DNA of 64,000 bases from AC-32 sp963763475 (GCA_963763475.1 CAVXOR010000004.1:124001-188000), one strand, 5' to 3'; positions 52,760 to 61,701 are shown, counted from the stretch's first letter. Program-made: numbers and translations. Notes: generated by a model not told the origin, from the letters alone.

Positions 52760-53814
52760 GCGACAGCTGCACGTTCCGCGAGGCGGCGAGCTTCCCTGTC
52801 GGCCTCGACGAGCTCGTCGAGGTCGTGGGCGGTCCCACCGTCGACCTCGGCCAGCGCCTCCTCGACGGTCGCGGCGATGGCGAGGAAGGGCAGCCGGCCC
52901 TCGAGGAAGGCGGCCACGGCAACCTCGTTCGCGGCGTTGAAGGCGCACGGGTAGGTGCCGCCCTGCTCGCCGGCCCTGCGCGCGAGGGCGAGCAGGGGGA
53001 ACGTCTCGAGGTCGGGCGGCTCGAACTCGAGCACGAGACCCTGTGAGAAGTCGAGCGGCGGCACCGGCGTCGTGGCGCGATCCGGATAGGTGAGCGCGAA
53101 GGCGATCGGAACCCGCATGTCCGGGTAGCCGAGATGCGCAAGTGAGGCTCCGTCACGGAAGCGCACGAGGGCGTGCACGACGGAGGTCGGCTGCAGCACG
53201 ACCTCGATCCGTTCGTACGGGAGCCCGAAGAGGAAGTGCGCCTCGATCAGCTCGAGACCCTTGTTCGCGAGCGTGGCCGAGTCGACCGTGATCTTCGGGC
53301 CCATGGTCCAGGTCGGATGGGCCAGCGCTTCCTCGGGCGTCACGTCGTCGAGCTCTTCGCGCCTGCGCCCGCGGAAGGGACCGCCCGAGCCCGTCAGCAC
53401 GAGCGAGTCCACCTGCGCGGGGGTGCGACCCTCGAGGCACTGGAACGCCGCCGAGTGCTCGCTGTCGACCGGCAGCAGCAGGCCGCCCCCGCGTCGCTGC
53501 GCTGCCAGCGCGAGCTCCCCGGCCGCGACGAGACTCTCCTTGTTGGCCAGCGCGAGCGTGACCCCGTGCTCGAGCGCCCAGAGCGTGGCCGGCAGGCCCG
53601 CAAAGCCGACGACGGCGTTCAGCACGATGTCCGGCTCGGCGTAGTCGAGCAACTCGGTCAGGTCGCCGCCGACCTGCGTCAACGGCGCGAGCCCGTCCAC
53701 CGGCTGCGAGCCCGAGGCGGCCGCCACCAGCTCGAGCTCGGGATGCGCGCCGACGATCTCGAGCGCCTGGCGGCCGATGGAGCCCGTGGCCCCCAGGAGG
53801 GCGATTCGCGTCAT
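52756..53814 (-). CDS. dxr: 1-deoxy-D-xylulose 5-phosphate reductoisomerase, compact form
   Basis: The first committed MEP enzyme, 352 residues. NADPH loop LLGATGSIGRQALE, then ANKESLVAAG, metal/substrate sites PVDSEHSA and TGSGGPFRG, and HPTWTMGPKITVDSATL are present. The NADPH domain is about 40 residues shorter than in E. coli DXR: only some 25 residues separate the second strand from NAVVGFAG. The catalytic core looks whole. Confidence 0.93.
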   Translation of the reverse strand: MTRIALLGATGSIGRQALEIVGAHPELELVAAASGSQPVDGLAPLTQVGGDLTELLDYAEPDIVLNAVVGFAGLPATLWALEHGVTLALANKESLVAAGELALAAQRRGGGLLLPVDSEHSAAFQCLEGRTPAQVDSLVLTGSGGPFRGRRREELDDVTPEEALAHPTWTMGPKITVDSATLANKGLELIEAHFLFGLPYERIEVVLQPTSVVHALVRFRDGASLAHLGYPDMRVPIAFALTYPDRATTPVPPLDFSQGLVLEFEPPDLETFPLLALARRAGEQGGTYPCAFNAANEVAVAAFLEGRLPFLAIAATVEEALAEVDGGTAHDLDELVEADREARRLAERAAVA

Positions 53815-53849
53815 CTGCTCGAAGTGTACGACCGAACCGGGTTTCCGGA

Positions 53850-54647
53850 TCAGTGCAGAGCGAGGATCGTGTAGTAGGCCGCGACCGCCGCGAACAGGTG
53901 CGAGTCGAGCCGATCGAGCATGCCGCCGTGGCCGGCCAGCAGGCGGCCGCTGTCCTTCACGTTCAGGTCGCGCTTGACCGCCGACTCGAACAGGTCGCCG
54001 AGCGGCGCGGCGACCGCGATCACTGCTCCGAGGACGAGCGACTGCCAGACGTTCATGAAGTCGGAGTGGTAGAGGGCGAAGAACGGCACCAGCACGGCGA
54101 TCACCGTTCCCGCGACGAGCCCCTCCCACGTCTTGCCCGGCGAGATCGTCGGCGCCATCCGGTGCCGGCCGATCAGCCTGCCGGCGAAGTAGGCGATCGC
54201 GTCGGAGGCGAAGACGGCCAGCAGCACCGTGAAGATTGCGAGCCGGCCGTCCTTGTCGGGCTCCAGTTCGCGGATCAGCAGGATGTGCGCCAGGCCGAGA
54301 CCGACCCAGCCCGCGCCGAGCACCGTCGTCGCCACCGCGACCGTCAGAGACTGCCGGGTCTGCGAGATCCCCTTCAGCACGAAGGCGAGCGGCAGTGTCA
54401 CCAGGAAGCCGCCCGTCATCCAGAGCGGGCCGCCGAGCCAGGCGCCGAGCAGCGCGAGGGACGCGCCCGTGTAGCCCGCGAGCACGAGCGGCCGCAGCGG
54501 CCGCGCGATCCAGAAGAGCTCGTGCAAGGCGAGCGTCGCGGCAACGACTGCAAGCAGGAACAGCCAGCCCCCGCCGAGCCAGACGACGTAGAGCACGAGC
54601 GGCAGCCCGACGACCGCCACCAGGATGCGCGACCAGAACTGATTCAA
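53850..54647 (-). CDS. cdsA: Phosphatidate cytidylyltransferase CdsA
   Basis: Makes CDP-diacylglycerol, the precursor used by PgsA. 265 residues from the TTG at 54647, 4 nt after the uppS stop; it then begins LNQFWSRILVAVVGLPLVL, like other CdsA. Several helices lead to the signature (ASDAIAYFAGRLIGRH, ISPGKTWEG, GDLFESAVKRDLNVKDSG, GMLDRLDS). Confidence 0.92.
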   Translation of the reverse strand: MNQFWSRILVAVVGLPLVLYVVWLGGGWLFLLAVVAATLALHELFWIARPLRPLVLAGYTGASLALLGAWLGGPLWMTGGFLVTLPLAFVLKGISQTRQSLTVAVATTVLGAGWVGLGLAHILLIRELEPDKDGRLAIFTVLLAVFASDAIAYFAGRLIGRHRMAPTISPGKTWEGLVAGTVIAVLVPFFALYHSDFMNVWQSLVLGAVIAVAAPLGDLFESAVKRDLNVKDSGRLLAGHGGMLDRLDSHLFAAVAAYYTILALH

Positions 54648-54651
54648 CCCG

Positions 54652-55347
54652 CTACCTACCGCCGAAGCGGCGGCGTCGCTGCGCGTAGGCCGCGAGCGCG
54701 TCCTCGAGCTCACGGCTGCCGAAGTCGGGCCAGAGCACCTCCAGGAAGACGAGCTCGGAGTAGGCGAGCTGCCAGAGCAGGAAGTTCGAGATACGCAGCT
54801 CGCCGCTCGTGCGGATCAGCAGGTCCGGATCGGGCAGCTCAGGTGCGTACAGCTGCGCCCGCAGCGACTCCTCGTCGGGATCCTCGCCGGCCTCGACCAG
54901 GCGCCTGGCCGCCTCGACCAGCTCGGCGCGGCCGCCGTAGTCGAACGCGATCCAGAGGTTGAGCCGCTCGTTGTGGGCGGTCTGCTCCTCCAGCCCCTCC
55001 ATCCGGGCGCGCAGCTCGGCCGGGGCGCGGTCGCGGCGGCCGAGGAAGCGGGCGCGGACTCCCTGCCGCGCCAGGTCGGGCAGCTCGCGCTCGATCGTCT
55101 CGCCGAAGATCTCCATCAGCGACTCGACCTCGTCGTCCGGCCGCGACCAGTTCTCGGTCGAGAAGGCGTAGACGATCAGCGTCTCGACGCCCAGGTCGAT
55201 CGCGGCCTCGACCGTCCGGCGCAACGCCTTCGTGCCGGCGCGATGGCCCTCGGCGACCGGTAGCCCGCGCCGCTCGGCCCAGCGGCCGTTGCCGTCCATG
55301 ATGATCGCGACGGTGCGGGCGCGATCCTCCTGCGCTCCGCGCTCCAC
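54652..55347 (-). CDS. uppS: Undecaprenyl diphosphate synthase
   Basis: The cis-prenyltransferase that makes the lipid carrier for peptidoglycan, 231 residues. IMDGNGRWAERRGLP near 15, YAFSTENWSRP near 75, and the C-terminal RTSGELRISNFLLWQLAYSE are diagnostic. It uses products of the MEP enzymes in the same gene row. Confidence 0.95.
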   Translation of the reverse strand: MERGAQEDRARTVAIIMDGNGRWAERRGLPVAEGHRAGTKALRRTVEAAIDLGVETLIVYAFSTENWSRPDDEVESLMEIFGETIERELPDLARQGVRARFLGRRDRAPAELRARMEGLEEQTAHNERLNLWIAFDYGGRAELVEAARRLVEAGEDPDEESLRAQLYAPELPDPDLLIRTSGELRISNFLLWQLAYSELVFLEVLWPDFGSRELEDALAAYAQRRRRFGGR

Positions 55348-55374
55348 GGCTAGGGGGTTCGGCGCCTTCAGCGC

Positions 55375-55935
55375 CTAGACCTCCATGATCTCCGCTTCTT
55401 TCTTCTTCAGCAGCTCGTCGATCTCATGGACGTGGTCGTCCGTGAGCTTCTGGACGCGCTCCTCGGCCCGGTGCTCCTCGTCGCTGCCGGCCTCGCCCTT
55501 GTCGACCAGCTCCTTCAGGTGGTGGATCGCGTCACGGCGCACGTTCCGCACGGCCACTTTTCCCTCCTCCGCCATGTGCCGCACGACCTTGACGAGCTCC
55601 TTGCGCCGCTCCTCGGTCAGCTGCGGGATCGGCAGCCGGATCAGCTTGCCGTCGTTCGAAGGCGTGAGGCCGAGGTCGGACTCCTGGATCGCGCGCTCGA
55701 TCGTCGCGACGGAGTTGGGGTCGAATGGCTGGATCGTCAGCAGCCGTGGCTCGGGCGCGCCGATCGTGGCGAGCTGCTTGAGCGGCGTCTGCTGGCCGTA
55801 GTAGTCGATCTGGACGCGGTCGAGCAGGGCCGGCGAGGCGCGCCCGGTGCGCAGGGTCGAGAACTCCGTCTGCGCCGCCTCGACGGACTTGTCCATCCGC
55901 CGCGTCGCGTCCTGAATCAGGTCATCGATCGCCAT
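55375..55935 (-). CDS. frr: Ribosome recycling factor
   Basis: Splits post-termination ribosomes with EF-G; 186 residues, full length. LRTGRASPALLDRVQIDYYG near 30 and RLPIPQLTEERRKELVKVV near 105 are typical. GAGGAGG precedes the ATG at 55935. The stop is followed by a GGCGCC-rich inverted repeat before uppS. Confidence 0.96.
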   Translation of the reverse strand: MAIDDLIQDATRRMDKSVEAAQTEFSTLRTGRASPALLDRVQIDYYGQQTPLKQLATIGAPEPRLLTIQPFDPNSVATIERAIQESDLGLTPSNDGKLIRLPIPQLTEERRKELVKVVRHMAEEGKVAVRNVRRDAIHHLKELVDKGEAGSDEEHRAEERVQKLTDDHVHEIDELLKKKEAEIMEV

Positions 55936-56060
55936 CTGGCCTCCTCGTTAGAGCCTAACTCGCCGGAAGAATGCAGACCGTTCCTTTCCCAGAAGCTGTG
56001 TTGGACGGCCGCGCGGGCGATGCCCGCACGGCCTCTCTGGTCGGCGCCGCAAGTCGGCGC

Positions 56061-56819
56061 CTAGGGGGTCGAGACGATGGTGCCGACCCGCTCGCCGTGC
56101 ACGACTCTACGGATGTTTCCAGGTTTCAGGGCGAAGACGTAGATCGGCAGCCGGTTGTCCATGCAGAGCGAGAGCGCGGTCGTGTCCATCACCTTCAGGC
56201 CGCGCTCGATCGCCTGCAGGTGGGTGATCTCAGGCAGCAGCTCGGCGTCCGGATCGAGGCGCGGGTCGCCGTCCAGCACCCCGGCGACCGCGTTCTTCGC
56301 CATCAGGATCGCCTCGGCCCCGATCTCGAGCGCCCGCAGCGCGGCCGCAGTATCCGTGGTGAAGTACGGGTTGCCGGTGCCTGCGGCGAAGATCACGATG
56401 CGGCCCTTCTCGAGGTGGCGGATCGCGCGGCGCCGGATGTACGGCTCGGCCACCTCGGCAGCCGCGAGCGCGGAGAGCACGCGCGTGTCCGCCCCGCGCC
56501 GCTCCAGCGCGTCCTGCAGCGCCAGCGCGTTCAGCAGGGTGGCCAGCATCCCCGCGTAGTCGGCGGTCGCGCGGTCCATCCCCTGCGCCGCCGCCTCGAT
56601 CCCGCGGTAGATGTTCCCGGCGCCGACGACGATCGCGAGCTCGAGGCCCTCTTCCTGCACCTCCACGATCTCGCCGGCCAGCGCTTCGAGGCGCTCCGGG
56701 TCGAGCCCGTAGGCCTGGTCGCCCATCAGCGACTCGCCGGAGAGCTTCAGTAGCACCCGGTGAAACGCCGACCCCGCCTCGTGGCCGTGCTCGGCTGCCT
56801 CGGAGAGCGCCCCGGTCAC
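56061..56819 (-). CDS. pyrH: Uridylate kinase
   Basis: Phosphorylates UMP; 252 residues. KLSGESL near 23, GAGNIYRG near 66, AKNAVAGVLDGDPR near 175 and the TTALSLCMDN block are diagnostic of bacterial PyrH. It begins at GTG 56819 in a GTGA overlap with tsf. A 125-nt gap with GGCGCC inverted repeats separates it from frr. Confidence 0.95.
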   Translation of the reverse strand: MTGALSEAAEHGHEAGSAFHRVLLKLSGESLMGDQAYGLDPERLEALAGEIVEVQEEGLELAIVVGAGNIYRGIEAAAQGMDRATADYAGMLATLLNALALQDALERRGADTRVLSALAAAEVAEPYIRRRAIRHLEKGRIVIFAAGTGNPYFTTDTAAALRALEIGAEAILMAKNAVAGVLDGDPRLDPDAELLPEITHLQAIERGLKVMDTTALSLCMDNRLPIYVFALKPGNIRRVVHGERVGTIVSTP

Positions 56820-57619
56820 TCGGCCAGCGCGTAGCGGACGAACTCGACCACCTCGAGGCCCGCCTCCGCGAGCGCCTTGCCGGCCGTCAGCGACGGGTCG
56901 TGGATCCACGACTGCTCGCTCAGCGCGACGCCGGAGAGGAACTCCTTGTGCAGGCGGCCCTCGACGATCTTCCCCCGCACCTCTTCCGGCTTCGACTGGA
57001 CGTCGGCCTGGTTCTCGTAGATCGAGCGCTCGTTGGCCAGCTCCTCCTCTGGCACCTCGTCGACGCTGCGGTAGCGCGGCGCGGCGAAGGAGATGTGCAT
57101 CGCGAGCCTGCGCGCGGCCGCGGGGTCGTCGCCCTTGACGCGGACGAGCACGCCGATCTTGTTCGCCGGCGGGTGCACGTACTCGGCCAGCAGCTCGCCC
57201 TCGCCTGCCTCCATGCGGCTCGCGCCGGCGAGCTCGACGTTCTCGCCGATCTTGGCGATCAGCTCCATCCGGCGCTCCTCGAGGCTCTCGAGCGCGTCGG
57301 GGCCGTCGGCCTCGACCGCCTCGAGCCCGGCCTCGGCGAAGGAGAGGAACTCCTCGTTCTTCGAGACGGGCTCGGTCTCGCAGCCGACGGCGACGATCGC
57401 GCCGACGTTCCCGGAGACCGTCGCGAGCACTTCGCCCTCGGTCGTCGCGCGCCCGGCCTTCTTGCCGGCCGCGGCCACGCCCTGCTCGCGCAGCAGCCGC
57501 TGGGCCGCCTCGACGTCTCCGCCGGTCTCCTCGAGCGCGCGCTTGGCGGCCATCATTCCGGCGCCGGTGCGGTCGCGCAGCTCCTTGACCAGGCTCGCTG
57601 AGATCTGGACCTGGCTCAC
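56816..57619 (-). CDS. tsf: Elongation factor Ts
   Basis: Nucleotide exchange factor for EF-Tu; 267 residues. The N-terminal UBA-like domain reads LRDRTGAGMMAAKRALEETG, followed by the core with VGCETEPVSKNEEF near 80 and the C-terminal LSEQSWIHDPS motif. It overlaps rpsB by 4 nt at its start. Confidence 0.96.
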   Translation of the reverse strand: MSQVQISASLVKELRDRTGAGMMAAKRALEETGGDVEAAQRLLREQGVAAAGKKAGRATTEGEVLATVSGNVGAIVAVGCETEPVSKNEEFLSFAEAGLEAVEADGPDALESLEERRMELIAKIGENVELAGASRMEAGEGELLAEYVHPPANKIGVLVRVKGDDPAAARRLAMHISFAAPRYRSVDEVPEEELANERSIYENQADVQSKPEEVRGKIVEGRLHKEFLSGVALSEQSWIHDPSLTAGKALAEAGLEVVEFVRYALAE

Positions 57620-58491
57620 GAGGCCTCCTCGGGCGCGTCGGGGACGGGCACCGGCTCGGGGGCGGGCTCGGCCTCTGCGGCCGGCTCTGGCTGGGGCTCC
57701 GGCTCCGGCTGCGACTCTGGCTTGGCCTTGGCCTCGGGCTCGGCCGTGGCCTCAGCCTCGGGCTCGGGCTGTGTCTCCTCGGCCGGCGCGGGCTCGAAGT
57801 CGGCCGGCTTGGCGCGCTGCTTGCCCTCGGCGATCGCGTCGCCGAGTGCGTGGACGACCAGGCTGCACGAGCGGATCGCGTCGTCGTTGCCCGGGATCAC
57901 GAAGTCGGCCTCGTCCGGGTCGCAGTTGGTGTCCACGAGCGCAATCACGGGCATCCCGAGCCGCCGCGCCTCCCGCACCGCGAGCTGCTCCTTGCGCAGG
58001 TCGACGATGAAGATCGCGTCCGGCTGCTTGCGCATGTCCGCGACGCCGCCGAGGTTCGCGTCCAGCTTCTCGAGCTCGCCCTGCATCGAGATCCGCTCCT
58101 TGGGCGGAAGCAGGTCGAGCTGGCCCTCGTCGCGCAATCGTCTCAGCTCGTGCAGCCGCTCGATCCGCTCGGCGATCGTGCGCCAGTTGGTGAGCAGCCC
58201 GCCGAGCCAGCGGTGATTCACGTACGGCATGCCCGTCCGCTCCGCTTCCTCCTCGACCGAGTCCTGGGCCTGCTTCTTGGTGCCGACGAAGAGGACGGTG
58301 CCGCCGCGCTCGGCGAGGTTGCGGACGAAGCTCTGCGCCTCCTCGATGCTCTCGAGCGTCTTCTGCAGGTCGATGATGTAGATCCCGCCGCGCTCGCCGA
58401 AGATGAAACGGCGCATCTTCGGGTTCCAGCGGCGCGTCTGGTGGCCGAAATGAACTCCGGCCTCCAGGAGCTCTCGCATGCTGACTGCCAT
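57616..58491 (-). CDS. rpsB: Ribosomal protein S2 with long acidic Pro/Glu tail
   Basis: The 30S protein S2, 291 residues. The core (about 1-230) has MRELLEAGVHFGHQTRRWNP, KNVxFLVDL-like IYIIDLQKTLESIEEAQSFV and NCDPDEADFVIPGNDDAIRS. A tail of about 65 residues of Pro, Glu and Ala repeats follows. AGGAAGGAAG precedes the ATG. The tail is longer than in most S2 proteins but tails like it occur in Actinobacteria. Confidence 0.95.
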   Translation of the reverse strand: MAVSMRELLEAGVHFGHQTRRWNPKMRRFIFGERGGIYIIDLQKTLESIEEAQSFVRNLAERGGTVLFVGTKKQAQDSVEEEAERTGMPYVNHRWLGGLLTNWRTIAERIERLHELRRLRDEGQLDLLPPKERISMQGELEKLDANLGGVADMRKQPDAIFIVDLRKEQLAVREARRLGMPVIALVDTNCDPDEADFVIPGNDDAIRSCSLVVHALGDAIAEGKQRAKPADFEPAPAEETQPEPEAEATAEPEAKAKPESQPEPEPQPEPAAEAEPAPEPVPVPDAPEEAS

Positions 58492-58650
58492 CGGGCTTCC
58501 TTCCTGGTGGTTTGTGGTGTCGGTGCGCCGGCGGGGGTCGGGTGGAACCGGCGTTCAGACGCCGGCACCGCCACCTGCCCGGATCGCCGGGTTGGAAGAC
58601 GAAAAAGGCGCCGGAAGTGTAGCGGTCGCCTCAGGTTTGGGTGTCTGAAC
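58492..58650 (-). promoter_or_regulatory. rpsB leader
   Basis: The 160-nt stretch before rpsB contains a 7-bp perfect hairpin with a 4-nt loop (58548-58565) and other GC-rich pairings. Leaders of rpsB-tsf often bind S2 to limit synthesis. That function is inference here. Confidence 0.35.
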
Positions 58651-58657
58651 GCCGATT

Positions 58658-58663
58658 CATGAT
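58658..58663 (+). promoter_or_regulatory. -10 box CATGAT before the GGDEF gene
   Basis: CATGAT ends 6 nt before the GTG at 58670, the leaderless layout seen elsewhere in the window. Confidence 0.4.
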
Positions 58664-58669
58664 GGAGTC

Positions 58670-59617
58670 GTGGAAGCCCGGCCCTCCCCACCCGCCCTCG
58701 AGGAGCTCGCCGCCGAGATCCAGGCGTCCGCCTGGGAGCTCGCCCTTGCCGCGGCCGAGGAAGGCCTGCTCGACGACCAGATCCCCTCGCTGCAGCGGCT
58801 CGGCCGCCTCGGGCAGCTCGGCGACATGCCGACGTTCATCTCCGAGCTCTCGCGGGAGCTCGTCGATCCGCGCCCGGAGCGCTTGCGCCGCGGCAGTCCG
58901 CTCGCCGCGCAGGCACGCGACCATGCGCGCCAGCGGGAGGCGTACGGCTTCGCGCCACGCGAGATCGTGACCGAGTTCCTGCTCCTGCGGAGGGTGCTGT
59001 GGCGTTTCGTCGCTGCGCGCGCTGCCCGCCTCGAGCCGGAGCAGATGCTCGAGGTCGAGCAGCGGCTGAACGCGACCGTCGACCGGCTAGTGACCGAGTG
59101 CGTCGTCGCCTACTTCGATCGTGCGACCTCCGAGCTGGCGCACGAGGCCCGGCACGACCAGCAAACGGGCCTGCTCCACCACCAGGCCTTCGTGGGCGAG
59201 CTCGAGCTCGAGCTGCAGCGTGCGACCCGGTACGGCCACGGCCTCTCGCTCGTCTTCATCGACCTCGATCGCTTCAAGGAGATCAACGACACACTCGGCC
59301 ACCCGGCCGGCGACCGGGTGCTGAAGCGGCTCGGGAGGCTGTTGCGCGAGTCGTTGCGCGGCTCCGACCTGGCCGGACGCATGGGTGGCGACGAGTTCGC
59401 CGCGTACCTCGTCGAGGCCGACGAGGAAGCAGGCCCGCACCTGCTTGCACGCCTGACCGACCGCATGGACGAGCTGATCGCGGCGGAGGAGCTGCCGGCG
59501 GGGTGCTCGTTCAGCGCCGGCGTGGCGCACTTCCCCGACGAGGCCGGCGACGCGGACGGGCTCTTCCGGCTCGCCGACCAGCGCCTCTACGAGTCGAAGC
59601 GTGCCAGCGCCGCCTGA
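58670..59617 (+). CDS. Cytosolic diguanylate cyclase with RsbR-like N-terminal domain
   Basis: A 315-residue GGDEF protein. The N-terminal helical part (about 1-150) resembles the globin-like sensor halves of RsbRD/RsbT co-antagonist proteins; this is a pattern call, not certain. The GGDEF domain (about 160-312) has FIDLDRFKEINDTLGH, an RxxD inhibitory site (RGSD) five residues before RMGGDEF, and FSAGVAHFP. It should make c-di-GMP with product control. It is the only + strand gene between rluD and rpsB. Confidence 0.88.
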   Translation: MEARPSPPALEELAAEIQASAWELALAAAEEGLLDDQIPSLQRLGRLGQLGDMPTFISELSRELVDPRPERLRRGSPLAAQARDHARQREAYGFAPREIVTEFLLLRRVLWRFVAARAARLEPEQMLEVEQRLNATVDRLVTECVVAYFDRATSELAHEARHDQQTGLLHHQAFVGELELELQRATRYGHGLSLVFIDLDRFKEINDTLGHPAGDRVLKRLGRLLRESLRGSDLAGRMGGDEFAAYLVEADEEAGPHLLARLTDRMDELIAAEELPAGCSFSAGVAHFPDEAGDADGLFRLADQRLYESKRASAA

Positions 59618-60483
59618 AGGTCCGGCGGCAAGGGCGACTCGACCTCGACGCGCTCGCCGCTCAGCGGGTGCGGGAACGTCAGCCGCCATGCGTGCAGGAA
59701 CTGGCGTCTGAGCTGCTCGGCCGGGACGCCGTAGACCGGGTCGCCCACGACCGGCAGGCCGATTGCCGCCAGATGCACGCGGATCTGATGGGTGCGGCCG
59801 GTCTCGAGTCGGACGTCGAGCAGCGCATGCCGGCCGAATAGCCGCTCGACCTCGAAGTGCGTGACCGCCTCCCGCGGCGTGTCGGTGTCGAGGGAGTGGC
59901 GCGTCGGCTCGCGCCGGTCACGGCCGATCGGGGCCTCGATCCGGCCCGTCCACGAGCGCGGCCGCCCGCGAACCACCGCCTTGTAGCGCCGCTCGAGCTC
60001 ACGGGCGCGAACCAGGTCCTGCAGCTTCAGGTACGCCTCCTCGCTGCGCGCGACCACGAGCAGGCCCGAGGTGTCCCGGTCGAGCCGGTGGACGATCCCG
60101 GGCCGTTCCTCGTCCTCCCCGCCCGCGACCAGTCCGACGAGGCCGTGCACGAGCGTCCCGCTGGTGTGACCCGGGGACGGGTGCACGACGACGCCTGCGG
60201 GCTTGTCGACCACGAGCACGTGCTCGTCCTCCTAGGCGATGCGGAGCGGGACCTCCTCGCGCGCCAGCGGGGCGGAGCGGGTCTCGGGAACCGTCAGCTC
60301 GAGCTGCTCGCCGCCCTCGAGCCGGTGGCACTTCGGCCGGCGCTCGCCGTCGACGACCGCCCCGCCTTCCTCCAGCAGCCGCTCGGCCGCCGCGCGAGAG
60401 CCGATCTCCGGCAGCGAGGCGAGGAAGCGATCGAGCCGCTCGCCCGCGGCCTCGGCGGGGACGGCGACCCGACGCGCGGTCAG
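59587..60483 (-). pseudogene. rluD: Pseudouridine synthase RluD with an in-frame amber codon
   Basis: A 23S rRNA pseudouridine synthase of about 298 codons. The S4 domain (about 1-65; RLDRFLASLPEIGSRAAAER) and the catalytic domain (GIVHRLDRDTSGLLVVAR with the catalytic Asp, then GRTHQIRVHLA) are in one frame, but TAG at 60232-60234 separates them where other RluD have Tyr (RIA-TAG-EDEHVLVVDKPAG). A one-base change (TAC to TAG) explains it. The only start near the S4 domain is a CTG at 60483, overlapping the lspA stop as CTGA. Its 3' end overlaps the convergent GGDEF gene by 31 nt. Confidence 0.82.
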
Positions 60484-61031
60484 CGGGGCCTGGTCTCGCC
60501 GATCAGCAGCGCGGCGAACAGGATCGCCACGCCGACGACGATGAAGCTGTCCGCGAGGTTGAAGGCCGGCCAGTAGCGGAGGTCGAGGAAGTCCGTCACG
60601 TGCCCGAGCCGGATCCGGTCGATCAGGTTCGACGTCGAGCCGCCGATCAGCAGGCCGAGCGCGACGGGCAGCACCGGGTGCCGCGCGCCCGAGCGCGCGA
60701 AGTAGACGAGCATCCAGCCGACCGCCAGCGCGGTCAGCGCCGTCACCACCGGCGTCGCGCTCGAGAAGAGCCCGAAGGCGATGCCCGAGTTCTGGACATG
60801 GTGGATCGCGAAGGGGCCGAGCACGTGCAGCGACTCGTCGAAGGCGAGCTGCGTCGAGACGATCAGCTTCGTCAGCTGGTCGGCCGCGATCGCGGCGATC
60901 ACGACCGCCCCGAGGCCGGCCCACTGTGGCGCCCGCGCCGCGAGCGACCGCTCCGCGACCGAGACCGGGGTCAGCGCGTCCGTGCTGGAGCCGACGCGGA
61001 CGTCGTACGTCCGCGACGCCGGCTCATTCAT
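60480..61031 (-). CDS. lspA: Lipoprotein signal peptidase
   Basis: The membrane Asp protease that trims prolipoproteins; 183 residues. Four helices, with NSGIAFGLF near 90 and catalytic Asp in NLIDRIRLGHVTDFLDL and FNLADSFI. An extra polar N-terminus of about 40 residues precedes the first helix. ATG overlaps the stop of the DksA-like gene (ATGA). It serves lipoproteins such as the BMP copy at 2886. Confidence 0.94.
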   Translation of the reverse strand: MNEPASRTYDVRVGSSTDALTPVSVAERSLAARAPQWAGLGAVVIAAIAADQLTKLIVSTQLAFDESLHVLGPFAIHHVQNSGIAFGLFSSATPVVTALTALAVGWMLVYFARSGARHPVLPVALGLLIGGSTSNLIDRIRLGHVTDFLDLRYWPAFNLADSFIVVGVAILFAALLIGETRPR

Positions 61032-61396
61032 CCGCGCTCCTCTTTGCGCTTGCAGTCGATGCAACGGGTCACCCAGGGCAGCGCCTCGAGACGCTCCTCG
61101 CCGACCGGCTGGCCGCAGTTGGTGCAGGTGCCGTACGTGCCGTCGTCGATGCGCTTCAAGGCCGCGTCGATCGCGTCGAGCATGCGCTCCTCGTTGCCTT
61201 CGAGCGTGGCGTCGAGCTCGCGGTCGTAGGTGGAGGTGGCGTCGTCGGCGAGATGGTTGTCGCTCTGGATCTCCTCGCGCTCGTCCTCGAGCAGTCCCTG
61301 GTTCTCCTGCTGGAGGTACTCGAGCGCGTCAGCCGCGCGCTTGCGCTCCTCGAGCAGGCGCTGCTTGAAGTGCTCGGTGTCGAGCGCTGCGCTCAC
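61028..61396 (-). CDS. DksA/TraR-type zinc-finger protein
   Basis: A 122-residue protein with a long coiled-coil hairpin (about 5-75) and a four-Cys finger (CTNCGQPVGEERLEALPWVT, then RCIDCKRK). It belongs to the DksA/TraR C4 family that enters the RNA polymerase secondary channel. GTG at 61396 overlaps the DUF167 stop. Confidence 0.88.
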   Translation of the reverse strand: MSAALDTEHFKQRLLEERKRAADALEYLQQENQGLLEDEREEIQSDNHLADDATSTYDRELDATLEGNEERMLDAIDAALKRIDDGTYGTCTNCGQPVGEERLEALPWVTRCIDCKRKEERG

Positions 61397-61671
61397 GAGG
61401 CCCCCTCGAGCCGCCGGTCGCTCTCGGCCGGGTCGATTCCCTCGAGCAGGACAACCTTGTCCCGAGCGGTGTGGCCGGAGACGATAGACATTGATCGGCG
61501 AGGCAACTCGAGCTCGCGCGAGAGCAGGTCGAGCACGGCCTCGTTCGCGCGGCCCTGCTCCGGCGCGGCGGCGACACGGACCTTCCACGCTTCTCCGTGC
61601 CGGCCGACGAGCTCGGTGCGCCGCGCCCCCGGGGAGACGCGGAGCCGCACGCGCGTCGAGGGGCTCGCCAT
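61393..61671 (-). CDS. DUF167 (YggU) family protein
   Basis: A 92-residue conserved protein of unknown function. VRLRVSPGARRTELVG and the block WKVRVAAAPEQGRANEAVL are typical, as is SGHTARDKVV. It usually lies near yggT and yggS, as here. Confidence 0.88.
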   Translation of the reverse strand: MASPSTRVRLRVSPGARRTELVGRHGEAWKVRVAAAPEQGRANEAVLDLLSRELELPRRSMSIVSGHTARDKVVLLEGIDPAESDRRLEGAS

Positions 61672-61701
61672 GGCGTTCAGTATAGGTTCGGCGGGTCCGG
61701 C

